A stretch of DNA of 64,000 nt from JAHZKN01 sp965250205 (GCA_965250205.1 CBDFNK010000017.1:1-64000), one strand, 5' to 3'. Shown: positions 53,841 to 63,411, counted from the first letter of the stretch. Notes: generated from the letters alone by a model not told the origin. Numbers and translations: made by a program.

Positions 53841-54305
53841 CTATTGAAGCTCGCCTAGACTGTGCACAATTAACTCAAGATTTTTTGCGAATGCCTCGCG
53901 CTGGTCGTCAGGCAGGGCTGCCAGCAACTTGCGTTCCATTGTCGCCACGCGCGGTGCCAGTGCGGAGATGGTTTCGTGACCCTTCTCAGTAAGGGCAATG
54001 GCATAGGCCCGGGCATCACGTTCAGTGCGGTGACGTTCCAGTAAACCTTTGGTGACTAATCGTCCGACAATGTCGGCAAGAGTTGAGCGGTCGATGCTGG
54101 TGTCAGTAACGAGCGCTGCTTGGCTTGGTTCAGTGCGCTGTTGAGCAGCGGTCAGCACCGTATATTGGCGCGGTGTGAGATCTGCGTCACGGAACATGCT
54201 CAAAAACAGCTCATCACCACCTTGACCTGCGCGATGAAAGAGGTGGAACAGTTGATTGGTTATCGGCGTGGCGGTGGTGGAATTGGTTTTTTCTTGAGTA
54301 TTCAA
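53841..54305 (-). CDS. MarR-family transcriptional regulator
   Basis: 154 residues with the winged helix 'LTPRQYTVLTAAQQRTEPSQ' / 'STLADIVGRLVTKGLLERHR' and 'YAIALTEKGHETISALAP'. Usually represses neighbouring catabolic or efflux genes and is released by small phenolics. The target here is unknown; the adjacent acyl-CoA dehydrogenase is a candidate. Confidence 0.88.
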   Translation of the reverse strand: MNTQEKTNSTTATPITNQLFHLFHRAGQGGDELFLSMFRDADLTPRQYTVLTAAQQRTEPSQAALVTDTSIDRSTLADIVGRLVTKGLLERHRTERDARAYAIALTEKGHETISALAPRVATMERKLLAALPDDQREAFAKNLELIVHSLGELQ

Positions 54306-54449
54306 GGTGCTGATCCTCAGATAACGCCACCCGCAAGCTATCGCAGCAAACGGCGGGTGAAGCGGCCGACATGGGGATTACGCAGTGGCGGTCAACACAG
54401 TTTCGTTGCCGGACCTTGGAATGATCATAAATTGGTTTTTGTAATTGTT

Positions 54450-54489
54450 GGGGGGGGGGGGCTCGGGGGACAGGTCTGGGGACAGGTCT
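54450..54489. repeat. run of twelve G followed by two direct 12-base repeats
   Basis: Twelve consecutive G (54450-54461), then GGGGACAGGTCT twice in tandem (54466-54477, 54478-54489). Located between marR and ruvX. The four G-tracts could form a quadruplex. Confidence 0.85.
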
Positions 54490-54519
54490 CAAAAAAATCT
54501 CCGCCAAATTTGCCGCCAT

Positions 54520-55020
54520 CTAAAGGTTTGAAAAACGGTCGAGCGCGCCTTGCAGAATGATGCCAGCTGCCATTTTGTCGATCACCTGGCCGCGCCGTTG
54601 GCGCGAGCTGTCAGCCTCAAGCAGCACGCGCTCTGCGGCCACTGTTGAGAGGCGCTCGTCCCAGAGCAGGATGGGCAGGGGGGAGCGTGCTGCAAGATTG
54701 CGGGCAAAGGCCTGCGTGGCTTGAACCCGTGGACCGCTACTGCCATCCAGATTTAGCGGTAATCCTAGCACCCAACCGGTAAGTCCATGTTCCTCACTAA
54801 GTTCCAACAGACGCAGAATGTCGATAGAAAATTTACGTCTCTTAATTGTTTCCAAAGGCGAGGCGATGGAGCGCGAGACGTCAGACAATGCGAGGCCCAA
54901 CGTTTTGGTGCCGGAATCAATGCCAATCAATCTACCCGTTGATGACAGATCAACAAATGTTATAGGTTCGTCCGTGATGTTTCCTGGATCGGGAGCTTTG
55001 GCGCTTTTTTTCTCAGTCAT
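54520..55020 (-). CDS. ruvX: Holliday-junction resolvase-like RNase H-fold protein RuvX (YqgF)
   Basis: 166 residues; the RNase H fold signatures 'RLIGIDSGTKTLGLALSD' (first Asp) and 'LPILLWDERLSTVAAERVL' are present, with the last catalytic Asp in 'KMAAGIILQGAL' region. Acts in pre-16S rRNA 5' end processing and/or resolution of junctions. Reads away from the membrane/spermidine-synthase gene. Confidence 0.9.
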   Translation of the reverse strand: MTEKKSAKAPDPGNITDEPITFVDLSSTGRLIGIDSGTKTLGLALSDVSRSIASPLETIKRRKFSIDILRLLELSEEHGLTGWVLGLPLNLDGSSGPRVQATQAFARNLAARSPLPILLWDERLSTVAAERVLLEADSSRQRRGQVIDKMAAGIILQGALDRFSNL

Positions 55021-55252
55021 ATCGCGGTTAACTCCACTTTACACAGTTTGCCGTCTAAGTTGGCCGATCGTCAGTCGTTTCAGGTCCATGTTGCCACGTC
55101 GTTCTGGCTCGGACCGTTTATGTCTCGTCTAGAGGAACCTGCACTTCCTAACATGCAGCTAGGTTGCTCTCTCAGTTTGAAGCAGATCAAGGGTTTCGCC
55201 CACACCAACTAACCAAGGTGGCAGATTGATCTCGTAGGATTTCACGCTCTTA

Positions 55253-57580
55253 ATGTCTACTGCAACTCTCTCTTCAGCTGCTCCAACAGCGGCATTTGGA
55301 AAACCCGCGACAGAAGCCGGACCTGGAACGCTTTGGCTTTATACGCTGACGATGTTGCTGTCAGCCCTGCTGTTGTTCTCCATCCAGCCCATGTTCGCTA
55401 AAATGGTGCTGCCCGTTCTTGGTGGTTCTCCATCCGTTTGGGCGGTTGCATTGGCCTTTTTTCAAGGCGCTTTGCTTGCGGGATATTGTTATGCCCATGC
55501 CCTGATCCGCCTGTTGCCCGCGAAACTGACGGGTCTGCTACATCTTGGGTTTTGTCTGATCGCTTTTCTAGCGTTGCCGATCGCGCTGCCAGAAAGCTGG
55601 CAAGAGCCACCACTGGGCGATGCCTATTTGTGGCAGTTTGGTTTGTTTGCTGTTGCCATTGGTCTGCCGTTCATGGCCGTCGCTGCCAATGCGCCATTAC
55701 TACAAGCTTGGTTTGCGCGCACCGGCCATGCGCAAAGCGCTGATCCTTACTTTCTTTATGCTGCCTCAAACTTGGGCAGTTTCTTTGCCTTGCTGGGCTA
55801 CCCACTTGTGCTCGAACCAATGTTTGGCGTTAAGGCGCTCAGCGGGTTTTGGATGTTGGGCTACCTTTGTTTGATCTTGGGAATTGCCACGTGTTTTGCA
55901 GTCATCTGGAAGAGACAGGCGGTAAGCGGTGTTCGTTCCATTGAAGCTGCATCTGGTGATGATCGTCTTGCCGGTGTTGGCCCAAATTGGCAGAACCGAT
56001 TGACGTGGATCGGGTTGGCCATGGTGCCGTCAGCCCTTTTGACCGCATTCACAACGCATATTGCAACCGATGTCGCCTCTGCACCGTTGATCTGGGTGAT
56101 CCCGTTGGCGCTCTATCTTCTGACATTTGTGATTGTGTTTCGTGACAGCGTGATCCGTTCTTCTCGAGACGATTCAACTGATGTGTTGTCTTGGATTCAC
56201 GTCGTGTCTATATTCCTGGTGTTCTTGCAACTCTCGCAGCGGTGGGTTGAGGGATGGTTCCTCACCAGTTCTCTTGGCTTTATAGTCTTCATGTCGAGTA
56301 CGTTGATCGCTCACCGTACCCTTTATGAATCGCGACCAAGCGCCAGTTCTCTGACAGAGTTTTATTTGTGGATGTCCTTTGGTGGTGTTCTCGGTGGGTT
56401 GTTTGCAGGGCTCGTTGCCCCTCAAATCTTTTCAGAGGTCTTCGAATACCCGTTGATCTTGGCGCTCACCCTTGCCTGTCGTCGTGGCGTTGTAGCGGCT
56501 GTGAAAAAAGGTGGTTGGGATCTGATCGGTGGGACGATGAAACTCGTCGCTGGTTTTGTTGGGGTGTTTGGGTTTGCCGCACTTTGCGTAAAAATGGGCT
56601 GGACATTTGATGATTGGGGGCCTGCGCTGCTGTTGATCGCCGCCCTTGCTATCCCTCTGTTTTATTGTTGGCGCCAGCCGGTTAGCCAATTGGCTATTGC
56701 TTTAATGATGGTTGCCGTTCTGGTCTACCTGCCTACCGCGGTTCGTGTTGGAAATGCGCAACGCAGCTATTTTGGTGTCTATCGTATTCTAAAATCAGAT
56801 GACGGCCAGTACACTGTTTTGCAGCACGGTTCGACACTTCATGGTGCGCAACGTCGCCATGACAAGGATGGCAATCCGGTCGATGATCACACGCCTGCCA
56901 CTTACTACTACAAAGGCGGCCCGATCCATGAGGCCATTGCACGGGTTCAGCAACGCTTCGGATCTGAAAATCCAAAAGGCCGGTTTGGGGTCGTTGGTCT
57001 TGGTGCAGGCGCGATGGCGTGCTATGCCCGCAAGGGGGAAACATGGCGGTTCTACGAGATTGATCCGGTTGTCGTTGAAATTGCCCGCTCGCCCAAGTTT
57101 ACCTACCTGTCCAAGTGTCAACCCAATGCAGATATTGTGATTGGCGATGCGCGGCTGACAGTTGCCAAAGAGCCAGACGAGTCTTTTGACCTTTTGGTCA
57201 TTGATGCCTTTTCGTCTGACGCTGTACCGATGCACTTGTTAACGCGAGAAGCGTTGTTGCTATATATTTCAAAGTTGAAACCGGAAGGCGTTGGCGTTCT
57301 GCATATTTCCAATCGCCATTTGGACCTGGAAGGTGTGCTTAATGTGACTCTGGGAGACATCAAGGGTGTTAAAGCGTTCGTGGTCGAGAAGATTTTGCCT
57401 GTCGCAGCCTATGAAAAAACATCGTCGCGGATTGCCGTGTTCTCCAAGGACCCGCACGTAGCACATAGCTTCTTGCGGGTGCGTGGCGCGCGCACACCAC
57501 GCTACGCTGATGTAAAGCTTTGGACGGATGATGCTTCGGACATCCTGGGGCCATTCCTTTCAAAACTCAGGCGCCGATAG
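55253..57580 (+). CDS. fused multi-spanning membrane protein / spermidine-synthase-like protein
   Basis: 775 residues. The first 500 residues form about 12 membrane helices ('LFSIQPMFAKMVLPVLGGSP', 'MAVAANAPLLQAWFARTGH', 'FLYAASNLGSFFALLGYPLV'), and the last 250 are a Rossmann SAM-type domain with 'GVVGLGAGAMACYARKGE', 'FYEIDPVVVEIA', 'GDARLTVA' and 'LLVIDAFSSDAVPMHLLTRE'. This architecture recurs widely in proteobacteria as a 'fused MFS/spermidine synthase'; whether it makes or exports polyamines is not settled. Starts ATG after weak ribosome-site sequence; gap of 230 bases upstream. Confidence 0.85.
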   Translation: MSTATLSSAAPTAAFGKPATEAGPGTLWLYTLTMLLSALLLFSIQPMFAKMVLPVLGGSPSVWAVALAFFQGALLAGYCYAHALIRLLPAKLTGLLHLGFCLIAFLALPIALPESWQEPPLGDAYLWQFGLFAVAIGLPFMAVAANAPLLQAWFARTGHAQSADPYFLYAASNLGSFFALLGYPLVLEPMFGVKALSGFWMLGYLCLILGIATCFAVIWKRQAVSGVRSIEAASGDDRLAGVGPNWQNRLTWIGLAMVPSALLTAFTTHIATDVASAPLIWVIPLALYLLTFVIVFRDSVIRSSRDDSTDVLSWIHVVSIFLVFLQLSQRWVEGWFLTSSLGFIVFMSSTLIAHRTLYESRPSASSLTEFYLWMSFGGVLGGLFAGLVAPQIFSEVFEYPLILALTLACRRGVVAAVKKGGWDLIGGTMKLVAGFVGVFGFAALCVKMGWTFDDWGPALLLIAALAIPLFYCWRQPVSQLAIALMMVAVLVYLPTAVRVGNAQRSYFGVYRILKSDDGQYTVLQHGSTLHGAQRRHDKDGNPVDDHTPATYYYKGGPIHEAIARVQQRFGSENPKGRFGVVGLGAGAMACYARKGETWRFYEIDPVVVEIARSPKFTYLSKCQPNADIVIGDARLTVAKEPDESFDLLVIDAFSSDAVPMHLLTREALLLYISKLKPEGVGVLHISNRHLDLEGVLNVTLGDIKGVKAFVVEKILPVAAYEKTSSRIAVFSKDPHVAHSFLRVRGARTPRYADVKLWTDDASDILGPFLSKLRRR

Positions 57581-57617
57581 ACCAGACCCACCACCCATCG
57601 CAAGTAGAGTTCTTAAT

Positions 57618-57648
57618 CCCAGCTGGCGCGCCTCAAGGCCAGGCTGGG
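57618..57648 (+). terminator. possible terminator hairpin without U-tract
   Basis: CCCAGCTGGC (57618-57627) pairs with GCCAGGCTGGG (57638-57648) with one bulged base; no T-run follows. Confidence 0.4.
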
Positions 57649-57730
57649 CCCGTCGTGGTATGTGGCAGTGTGAAGGTTGCGTGGACCTGTTTGTGCCGCT
57701 AAGAGAGCGTGCAGGTCGCTGGGCCGCGCC

Positions 57731-57759
57731 TTGACCATGACAGCGTTGGCCAAGACAAT
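57731..57759 (+). promoter_or_regulatory. candidate promoter of gatC
   Basis: TTGACC (57731-57736) and GACAAT (57754-57759) with a 17-base spacer, about 50 bases upstream of gatC. Tentative. Confidence 0.4.
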
Positions 57760-57811
57760 GGCCATACCGGCGCACTGCGAGCGACGACGAGCGCCAATTG
57801 AGGGACAATCC

Positions 57812-58099
57812 ATGACTGTCGATGACACCACTGTGCGCCGCATTGCCCACTTGGCCCGCATCAAAATTGAAGATGGGGACGTGGCAGGGTTGCGCAGCGA
57901 ACTGTCGGGCATTCTCGATTGGGTTGAGCAACTCAATGAAGTTGACACCGATGGTGTCGAGCCGATGACCCGTGTTGCAGATCATAAACTGAAGAGACGC
58001 AAAGATGAGGTCAAAGACGGCGAAATTTCTGATGTCGTTATCAAGAATGCGCCCGTCAGCGAAGACAACTACTTTGTTGTTCCAAAAGTCATTGAATAG
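57812..58099 (+). CDS. gatC: aspartyl/glutamyl-tRNA amidotransferase subunit C
   Basis: Small subunit stabilising GatA-GatB in the conversion of mischarged Asp-tRNA-Asn/Glu-tRNA-Gln. 95 residues with the family blocks 'TVRRIAHLARIKIEDGDVAG' and 'GILDWVEQLNEVDTDGVEPM'. The ATG at 57812 has GAGGG 7 bases upstream. A small ORF separates it from gatA; gatB is not in the window after gatA. Confidence 0.94.
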   Translation: MTVDDTTVRRIAHLARIKIEDGDVAGLRSELSGILDWVEQLNEVDTDGVEPMTRVADHKLKRRKDEVKDGEISDVVIKNAPVSEDNYFVVPKVIE

Positions 58100-58138
58100 A
58101 CGCCCTTCAAAACTTATTTGTGTGGTGAGGAGCCTGAT

Positions 58139-58441
58139 ATGAGATTGATGTTTGCACTTTTGGGTATCTTGTTGATCACGAGCGGCGTCATCGTGTTGGG
58201 CACGCCGTACCTAAATTCCATGCAGCCGGTGTCAACGGCAGCGGTTGAACCCGAAGCACCTGGAACGCGCTCGTTTAAGAAGCGCCGCCAAGATCAGCCG
58301 CGTCGTCAATCGCTCCTCGATCAAGTGCGCATAATTGCAGAAAAGGCGAATGCGCCTCTGTCAATCGTGTTTGGATTTATGAGCCTTTATTATACGCGCC
58401 GCACCTATCACGCACAGCGGCCTCCGCTAAACTCACAATGA
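58139..58441 (+). CDS. small membrane protein
   Basis: 100 residues. Helix 1 'LMFALLGILLITSGVIVLGT' at the N-terminus, a basic middle ('RSFKKRRQDQPRRQSLLDQV') and a weaker second hydrophobic stretch 'PLSIVFGFMSLYYT'. The ATG at 58139 has GAGGAG 6 bases upstream. Lies between gatC and gatA. Function unknown. Confidence 0.65.
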   Translation: MRLMFALLGILLITSGVIVLGTPYLNSMQPVSTAAVEPEAPGTRSFKKRRQDQPRRQSLLDQVRIIAEKANAPLSIVFGFMSLYYTRRTYHAQRPPLNSQ

Positions 58442-58509
58442 ATGCATCGCTGTGGGCGCACGCAAATCGCTAGAGTGATCGCAACGACAATAAGAAGGAT
58501 ACACCGACG

Positions 58510-60009
58510 GTGGTGGAACTTACTGGCTTGACCCTGGCTGAAGCGCGCAAAAAGTTGCGCACCAAGGAAGTCAAAGCCCAAGAGCTGACGGAGGCGTTTC
58601 TCAACGAAATTGAAGACGCGAACCCCAAGCTTAATGCCTATGTGGCGGTGACCTCTGAAAAGGCGGTCGAGCAGGCCAAAGAGGCTGACAAGCGCCTGCA
58701 AAAAGGTGAAGCATTGAGTTTGGATGGCTTGCCAATCGGGCACAAGGATTTGTTCTGCACCGAGGGTGTCACCACAACCGCGTGTTCAAAAATCTTGTCC
58801 AACTTTATTCCAGGTTACGAATCTACCGTTGGTGCAAACCTATGGAACCAAGGTGCTGTGATGCTTGGCAAGCTCAACAATGATGAGTTTGCGATGGGCT
58901 CGTCCAATGAGACGAGCTGTCATGGTCCCGTGGTCTCGCCGTGGCGACGTAGTGGTAAAGATGGAAAGCCGAGGGAAGACAAACTAGTGCCGGGCGGGTC
59001 ATCGGGTGGTTCATCGGCGGCTGTCGCTGCAAATTTGTGTCTGGCGGCAACGGCGACCGATACAGGTGGCTCTATTCGCCAGCCTGCCGCTTTGACGGGC
59101 ACCGTTGGCATCAAACCAACCTATGGTCGCTGCTCCAGATGGGGCATTGTTGCTTACGCGTCATCGCTTGATCAGGCGGGTCCGGTGGCGCGCACGGTTG
59201 AAGATGCCGCAATCATGCTTGAGGTTATGGCAGGCCATGATGACAAAGATTCCACTTCAGTGGATGTGCCGGTGCCAGACTATGCCGCTGCCCTCGGTAA
59301 AGGCATCAAAGGCCTCAAAGTTGGCGTGCCGAAAGAATACCGTGTTGAAGGCCTTTCGGAAGAGATTGATCAGCTGTGGCAGCAGGGGATTGCCTGGCTG
59401 AAGGATGCCGGCGCTGAAATCAAGACGATTTCGTTGCCGCATACCAAATACGCCCTCCCTGCCTACTACATTGTGGCGCCTGCCGAAGCCTCGTCCAACC
59501 TGGCCCGCTATGACGGAGTGCGCTATGGCCTGCGTGTGCCGGGTGATGATGTGATCGACACCTATGAAAAAACGCGACAGGCTGGTTTCGGAGATGAAGT
59601 CAAACGGCGCATCATGATCGGCACCTATGTTCTGTCTGCTGGTTACTACGACGCCTATTATCTCAAAGCGCAGAAAGTGCGCACGCTCATCAAGCAGGAC
59701 TTTGATAAGGTCTGGGACGATGTTGATGTGGTGCTGACACCGACAACCCCTAATCCAGCCTTTGCGTTTGGCGAAAAGTCGGGCGATCCGCTGGAAATGT
59801 ATCTCGAAGATATCTTTACCGTAACGGTGAATATGGCTGGTTTACCGGGCATCTCAGTGCCAGCCGGCACGTCCGGACAAGGGACGCCGCTCGGCTTACA
59901 ATTGATTGGCAAGCCATTTGATGAAACAACTTTATTCCAGGCTGGCGAGGTGTTGGAAAATGCAGCCGGGCCGGTCAGGGTTGCGGATAGATGGTGGCAG
60001 GGCGCTTAA
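58510..60009 (+). CDS. gatA: aspartyl/glutamyl-tRNA amidotransferase subunit A
   Basis: Glutaminase/amidase subunit that releases ammonia for transamidation. The amidase catalytic triad is complete: Lys79 in 'PIGHKDLFCTEG', cis-Ser164 in 'GGSSGGSSAAVA' and nucleophile Ser188 in 'TDTGGSIRQPAA'. 499 residues; GTG start with AAGGA upstream. Adjacent to gatC. Confidence 0.95.
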   Translation: MVELTGLTLAEARKKLRTKEVKAQELTEAFLNEIEDANPKLNAYVAVTSEKAVEQAKEADKRLQKGEALSLDGLPIGHKDLFCTEGVTTTACSKILSNFIPGYESTVGANLWNQGAVMLGKLNNDEFAMGSSNETSCHGPVVSPWRRSGKDGKPREDKLVPGGSSGGSSAAVAANLCLAATATDTGGSIRQPAALTGTVGIKPTYGRCSRWGIVAYASSLDQAGPVARTVEDAAIMLEVMAGHDDKDSTSVDVPVPDYAAALGKGIKGLKVGVPKEYRVEGLSEEIDQLWQQGIAWLKDAGAEIKTISLPHTKYALPAYYIVAPAEASSNLARYDGVRYGLRVPGDDVIDTYEKTRQAGFGDEVKRRIMIGTYVLSAGYYDAYYLKAQKVRTLIKQDFDKVWDDVDVVLTPTTPNPAFAFGEKSGDPLEMYLEDIFTVTVNMAGLPGISVPAGTSGQGTPLGLQLIGKPFDETTLFQAGEVLENAAGPVRVADRWWQGA

Positions 60010-60045
60010 GCGCGATCGACCTAAAAAGGTATTGAGGAAAGTCTG

Positions 60046-60381
60046 ATGGATCCAAAGCGACCTTGGCAATGCGCAGATATGTCGGAAGTGCGCGCGCAGA
60101 TTGATCGCATAGACACCGAACTCGTCGATCTTATTTCTGAACGGTTTGGATATGTCGAGCGTGCATGGCAATTAAAGTCCAAACCCGGTGACGCGTTAGT
60201 GCCGTGGCGCATCCAGCAAGTGATCGACAAGGTCAAGGCGCGGGCTAAGGAGAAAGAATTTCCACCGCATTTGGCCGAAGCCTTGTGGCGTCAGATGATT
60301 GGCTGGTTTGTGCAATACGAAGAAGAACGCCTGCGCGATGATGAAAAAAAGAAAAACCAATCAAACCCAGAAGGCGCTTAA
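60046..60381 (+). CDS. chorismate mutase, AroQ class (PchB-like)
   Basis: All-helical chorismate mutase domain (chorismate to prephenate; some homologues act as isochorismate-pyruvate lyase). 'EVRAQIDRIDTELVDLISER' and 'YVERAWQLKSKPG' give the expected Arg/Lys positions. 111 residues, so a monofunctional small enzyme. It overlaps the next small gene by one base (TAATG). Confidence 0.85.
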   Translation: MDPKRPWQCADMSEVRAQIDRIDTELVDLISERFGYVERAWQLKSKPGDALVPWRIQQVIDKVKARAKEKEFPPHLAEALWRQMIGWFVQYEEERLRDDEKKKNQSNPEGA

Positions 60382-60677
60382 TGCCAGAGATTGTCGCCTT
60401 TGACCCAAAGACACTGTTGATTATTGCAGCCCTCAATCCGGCGGTGATCATTGCGGCCTTTGTGCTGGGGCTGCAAGCGGATCAATGGCAGAAGCTGCCG
60501 GTCGCTGCTTTTGCCGCCGCGCTGCTGGGTTTTATCGTCTATTGGATTGTGGTCGCACTTGGCTTTCTGCCAGTGAAAGCGGTTGGTGGTGAAGCCGGAC
60601 TTGTTGTCATGCAGTTCTTCTTTGGGATTGGCTGGGCTTCCATTGGCTATTATTTCAGTAAGAAGCACACGCCCTGA
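60381..60677 (+). CDS. small membrane protein of unknown function
   Basis: 98 residues, three likely helices ('IIAALNPAVIIAAFVLGLQ', 'AFAAALLGFIVYWIVVALGF', 'LVVMQFFFGIGWASIGYYFS'). Translationally coupled to the chorismate mutase gene. No family recognised. Confidence 0.7.
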   Translation: MPEIVAFDPKTLLIIAALNPAVIIAAFVLGLQADQWQKLPVAAFAAALLGFIVYWIVVALGFLPVKAVGGEAGLVVMQFFFGIGWASIGYYFSKKHTP

Positions 60678-60737
60678 TAACTGTTTGTGCTGACAATAGC
60701 TCAGCAACGGGTGTTTTATTTATAAGGTCAATGTCAG

Positions 60738-61616
60738 GTGGATGGTGTGAAACGGCATTTTAGGTGTTTGATCGCGGCGCTTGCTTGGGTGAGTGTTGCG
60801 ACAACAGGTGTACGCTCGGATGAAGCGGTCACCTTTCTCGATAGCATCAAAAGCCAAGCGGACCCCTACCTCGCTCCCAGCGACATTGATCCCCGATTTA
60901 CTACGGCAGTTTATGTCAATGTGGCCACCACAGGCCCGACGCGCCAACGCATGTGGGTATTACATCGTGACGACCTTGGCGGGACGTGGCGTTTGGGGTT
61001 GTGGGACAAGCGCCATTGGCAACGCAAAGCTAAGAGAGCCAAAGCCAAAGACCTGATCCCAAGCTATAGCTGGCCTATATCAAGTGGCCGTCATTATCGC
61101 GGTAATCGCAAGTCCGGACCGACACCGCCGGGCATTTATGGACTTGATGAGCGGCGTTGGCGTTATGGGCGCGGATGGCTGCAATATGGCATGCGCCACG
61201 TCATGCATATCGATTATCACTATCGTGGGGGGCGCGTGTCAGGTGTCGCCTTTCATGGCACCAATACGTTCCGCTATCGCCGTTTGGGACGTGCCGACTC
61301 CCACGGTTGCATTCGGATGCGCCAGGATATGGCCCTTGCATTTATCAACCGCATTACCGGAAAAGATGGTGTGTTATCGGAGCGTTTGCGTTGGGGCGAG
61401 GTGCCACGGTTTTGGCGCGGCGAAAAAGGACGGCGCCGGTTTGGTTACGCGCGCGACGGTAGCCAGCTACTCAATGGCGCACACAAGGACCAGCAAGTTG
61501 CGTCCCTAGATTGGCCGGTTGTGCGCGACAGTGATGCCCGGCCTCAGCGTTTGTTAAAACCGCAGCTCCTCACCAAGCACGGCTTCCGTGCAATCGTCAT
61601 TTTCTTCAAGCACTGA
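60738..61616 (+). CDS. exported L,D-transpeptidase (YkuD domain)
   Basis: Peptidoglycan cross-linking/tethering enzyme. A signal peptide ('CLIAALAWVSVATTGVRS') precedes a domain with the catalytic motif 'GRADSHGCIRMRQDMAL' (His, Gly, Cys, Arg) and the upstream 'VAFHGTNTF' His-Gly pair, i.e. HGT...SHGCIRM. The rest is Arg/Trp-rich. GTG start at 60738; an alternative GTG at 60747 also gives a signal peptide. Confidence 0.87.
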   Translation: MDGVKRHFRCLIAALAWVSVATTGVRSDEAVTFLDSIKSQADPYLAPSDIDPRFTTAVYVNVATTGPTRQRMWVLHRDDLGGTWRLGLWDKRHWQRKAKRAKAKDLIPSYSWPISSGRHYRGNRKSGPTPPGIYGLDERRWRYGRGWLQYGMRHVMHIDYHYRGGRVSGVAFHGTNTFRYRRLGRADSHGCIRMRQDMALAFINRITGKDGVLSERLRWGEVPRFWRGEKGRRRFGYARDGSQLLNGAHKDQQVASLDWPVVRDSDARPQRLLKPQLLTKHGFRAIVIFFKH

Positions 61617-61845
61617 TTGGTTCGCTGCGGTGCTCTGCTATCGCCTGCAAAGCAGGCGTGAATTGAGTTTGGTCTCTCGTTGCGCTTATGGTCCGGAGCG
61701 GGGTGTGAACACACAAACATCTCTATCCTCTGTTTGGGTCTAAGCGGGCCAGGTTGGACGTTGAGGCGTTAGTCTGTTTGTGACCCAGGCTGTGTAAAAA
61801 CGCGAACGATGGTATGATTCTCGGGGTCTTGCGGGGGAGGATCAG

Positions 61846-62020
61846 ATGAAGCGGTTTGTTGAGGGTGCGGATCGCATCCAAAGCACTTTATTTCCCGAGT
61901 GTCTGGAAGACTGGATCGACGATGACAACCCGGTTCGGGTGATTGATACCTTCATCGATGAACTGGATCTTGGTGCACTTGGCTTTGCCAGTGTTGATCG
62001 GAAGGCCACGGTTCGCCAAC
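61846..62020 (+). pseudogene. IS1182 transposase, N-terminal fragment
   Basis: Reads 'MKRFVEGADRIQSTLFPECL' and 'EDWIDDDNPVRVIDTFIDEL', the standard IS1182 transposase N-terminus (DUF772), up to about residue 58, where homology stops and the frame continues into unrelated sequence ending at 62142. Confidence 0.85.
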
Positions 62021-62055
62021 GAGCGCAATGGGGAGTTTCGCAACACTATCGGCCG

Positions 62056-62072
62056 AGGCTGTGTGGAAACGC
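62056..62072. repeat. internal IS-end-like sequence
   Basis: AGGCTGTGTGGAAACGC matches the element's own left end at 15 of 17 positions. Suggests that another IS of the same family inserted here and was partly lost. Confidence 0.7.
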
Positions 62073-62551
62073 ATATTCACTACGTTTGCTGTTGGTAAAA
62101 AAAGCGGACGCAACTAATCCCCACTCTGTCTTCTCACATTAAACTCTTATCCATCCCGCTTGACTGTTCGGGGATCTGGGTGCGCGCCGGTATCCGTTTG
62201 CAAGCAGGAGATGAAGGGGTCGCGGCTCGGGGCATAGGCTCTGCCGAGGGACTTTCTGCCGCCATCGATTGTGTACGTTGGTGAAGTCCGCAGGGTGCGC
62301 GGACCGTTACGTGGTGGTCACCGTCCTTTCATCGGCGGAGCAGCTTGCGCTGCATCCGAAACATTTTTTAAGAGGCGCCGCTGCTCCGCTCCCCGGACAC
62401 ACCGTTGCTTCACGCGCAAACCTTCGGGCCTGAATGGTCGCGAGGTGACGTCGCATGCCCGCGCGGCAATTGACCCAAATCGACGTGCGTGCGCTGTCAT
62501 TCCGGCCTTTTCCAGTGGAATACGCCCAGAATCCATTGACTTCCATAAAAA
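62073..62551. other. unrelated DNA inside the IS remnant
   Basis: No gene or recognisable domain. It replaces the middle of the transposase and contains the short inverted repeat GTCCGC/GCGGAC near 62286. Origin unknown. Confidence 0.55.
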
Positions 62552-63411
62552 TCCATATCCTGCGTCAGGAGGTCAAGCGGTTGAAGACCGTTGAGACGCA
62601 GATGCTGGAGGCGCAAGACAGGCAGATCTCCTTGACTGATCCAGATGCCCGTTCGTCATGTCGGAGACATGCTTCCAGCATGATGGCGACAAGTGGCCGT
62701 GGGTCCGGCGTTGTGGGCTACAATGTCCAGACCGCTGTTGATACCGAGCACCATCTGATTGTCGCCCACGACGTGACCATGACCGGCAACGATACCTCCC
62801 AACTGGCGCGCATGTCGAAGCTGACCAAAGCCACGCTTGAAGTCGACGAACTCAATGTCGTTGCTGATCGCGGTTACTTCAAGAGTGAAGAAATACTGGC
62901 CTGCGAGCAGGCTGGAATCACTGTCACGTTGCCCAAGCCACAGACGTCTGGCAACAAGGCCAAGGGACGATTTGTCAAAGCCGACTTTCTCTACGCGGCG
63001 GACAAAGATGTTTACGTATGCCCTGCCGGAGAAGAACTTTCACGTCGCGTGACAACACAGGACAAGGGGCTGAAGCTGTATCGGTATTGGACCACTCAAT
63101 GCGCCAACTGTGCAATCAAGGATCAATGTACAACCGGCAAAGAACGCCGTGTCAGCCGTTGGGAACATGAGCATGTCCTTGAAGATGTGCAGCGTCGCCT
63201 TGATGAAAACCCGCAAGCCATGCGCACACGCCGCGAGACGGTTGAACATCCCTTTGGCACCATCAAAGCCCGCATGGGAGCGACCCACTTCGCGATGAAA
63301 CGCTTAAAGAATGTCGCAACTGAAATGGCGCTGCACGTGCTCGCCTACAATCTTACGCGCGTCATGAACATTATCGGCATCAAACCGCTGATGGCGGCGA
63401 TCCGGGCATAA
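62552..63411 (+). pseudogene. IS1182 transposase, C-terminal fragment
   Basis: Homology resumes at about 62560 ('RLKTVETQMLEAQDRQISLT' then 'DPDARS') and runs to the stop. DDE-type residues are visible: Asp in 'TAVDTEHHLIVAHDV', Asp in 'VVADRGYF' and Glu in 'RRETVEHPFGTIK'; Cys motif 'CANCAIKDQC' is normal. A 27-base in-frame insertion ('SCRRHASSM') interrupts the usual 'DPDARSMATSGRGSG'. The frame is open to 62455 but that part is non-homologous. Confidence 0.85.

Noticed and set aside
62455..62551. First part of the reading frame before the transposase C-terminal fragment
   Set aside because: It is translated from the unrelated insert; transposase homology begins only near 62560.
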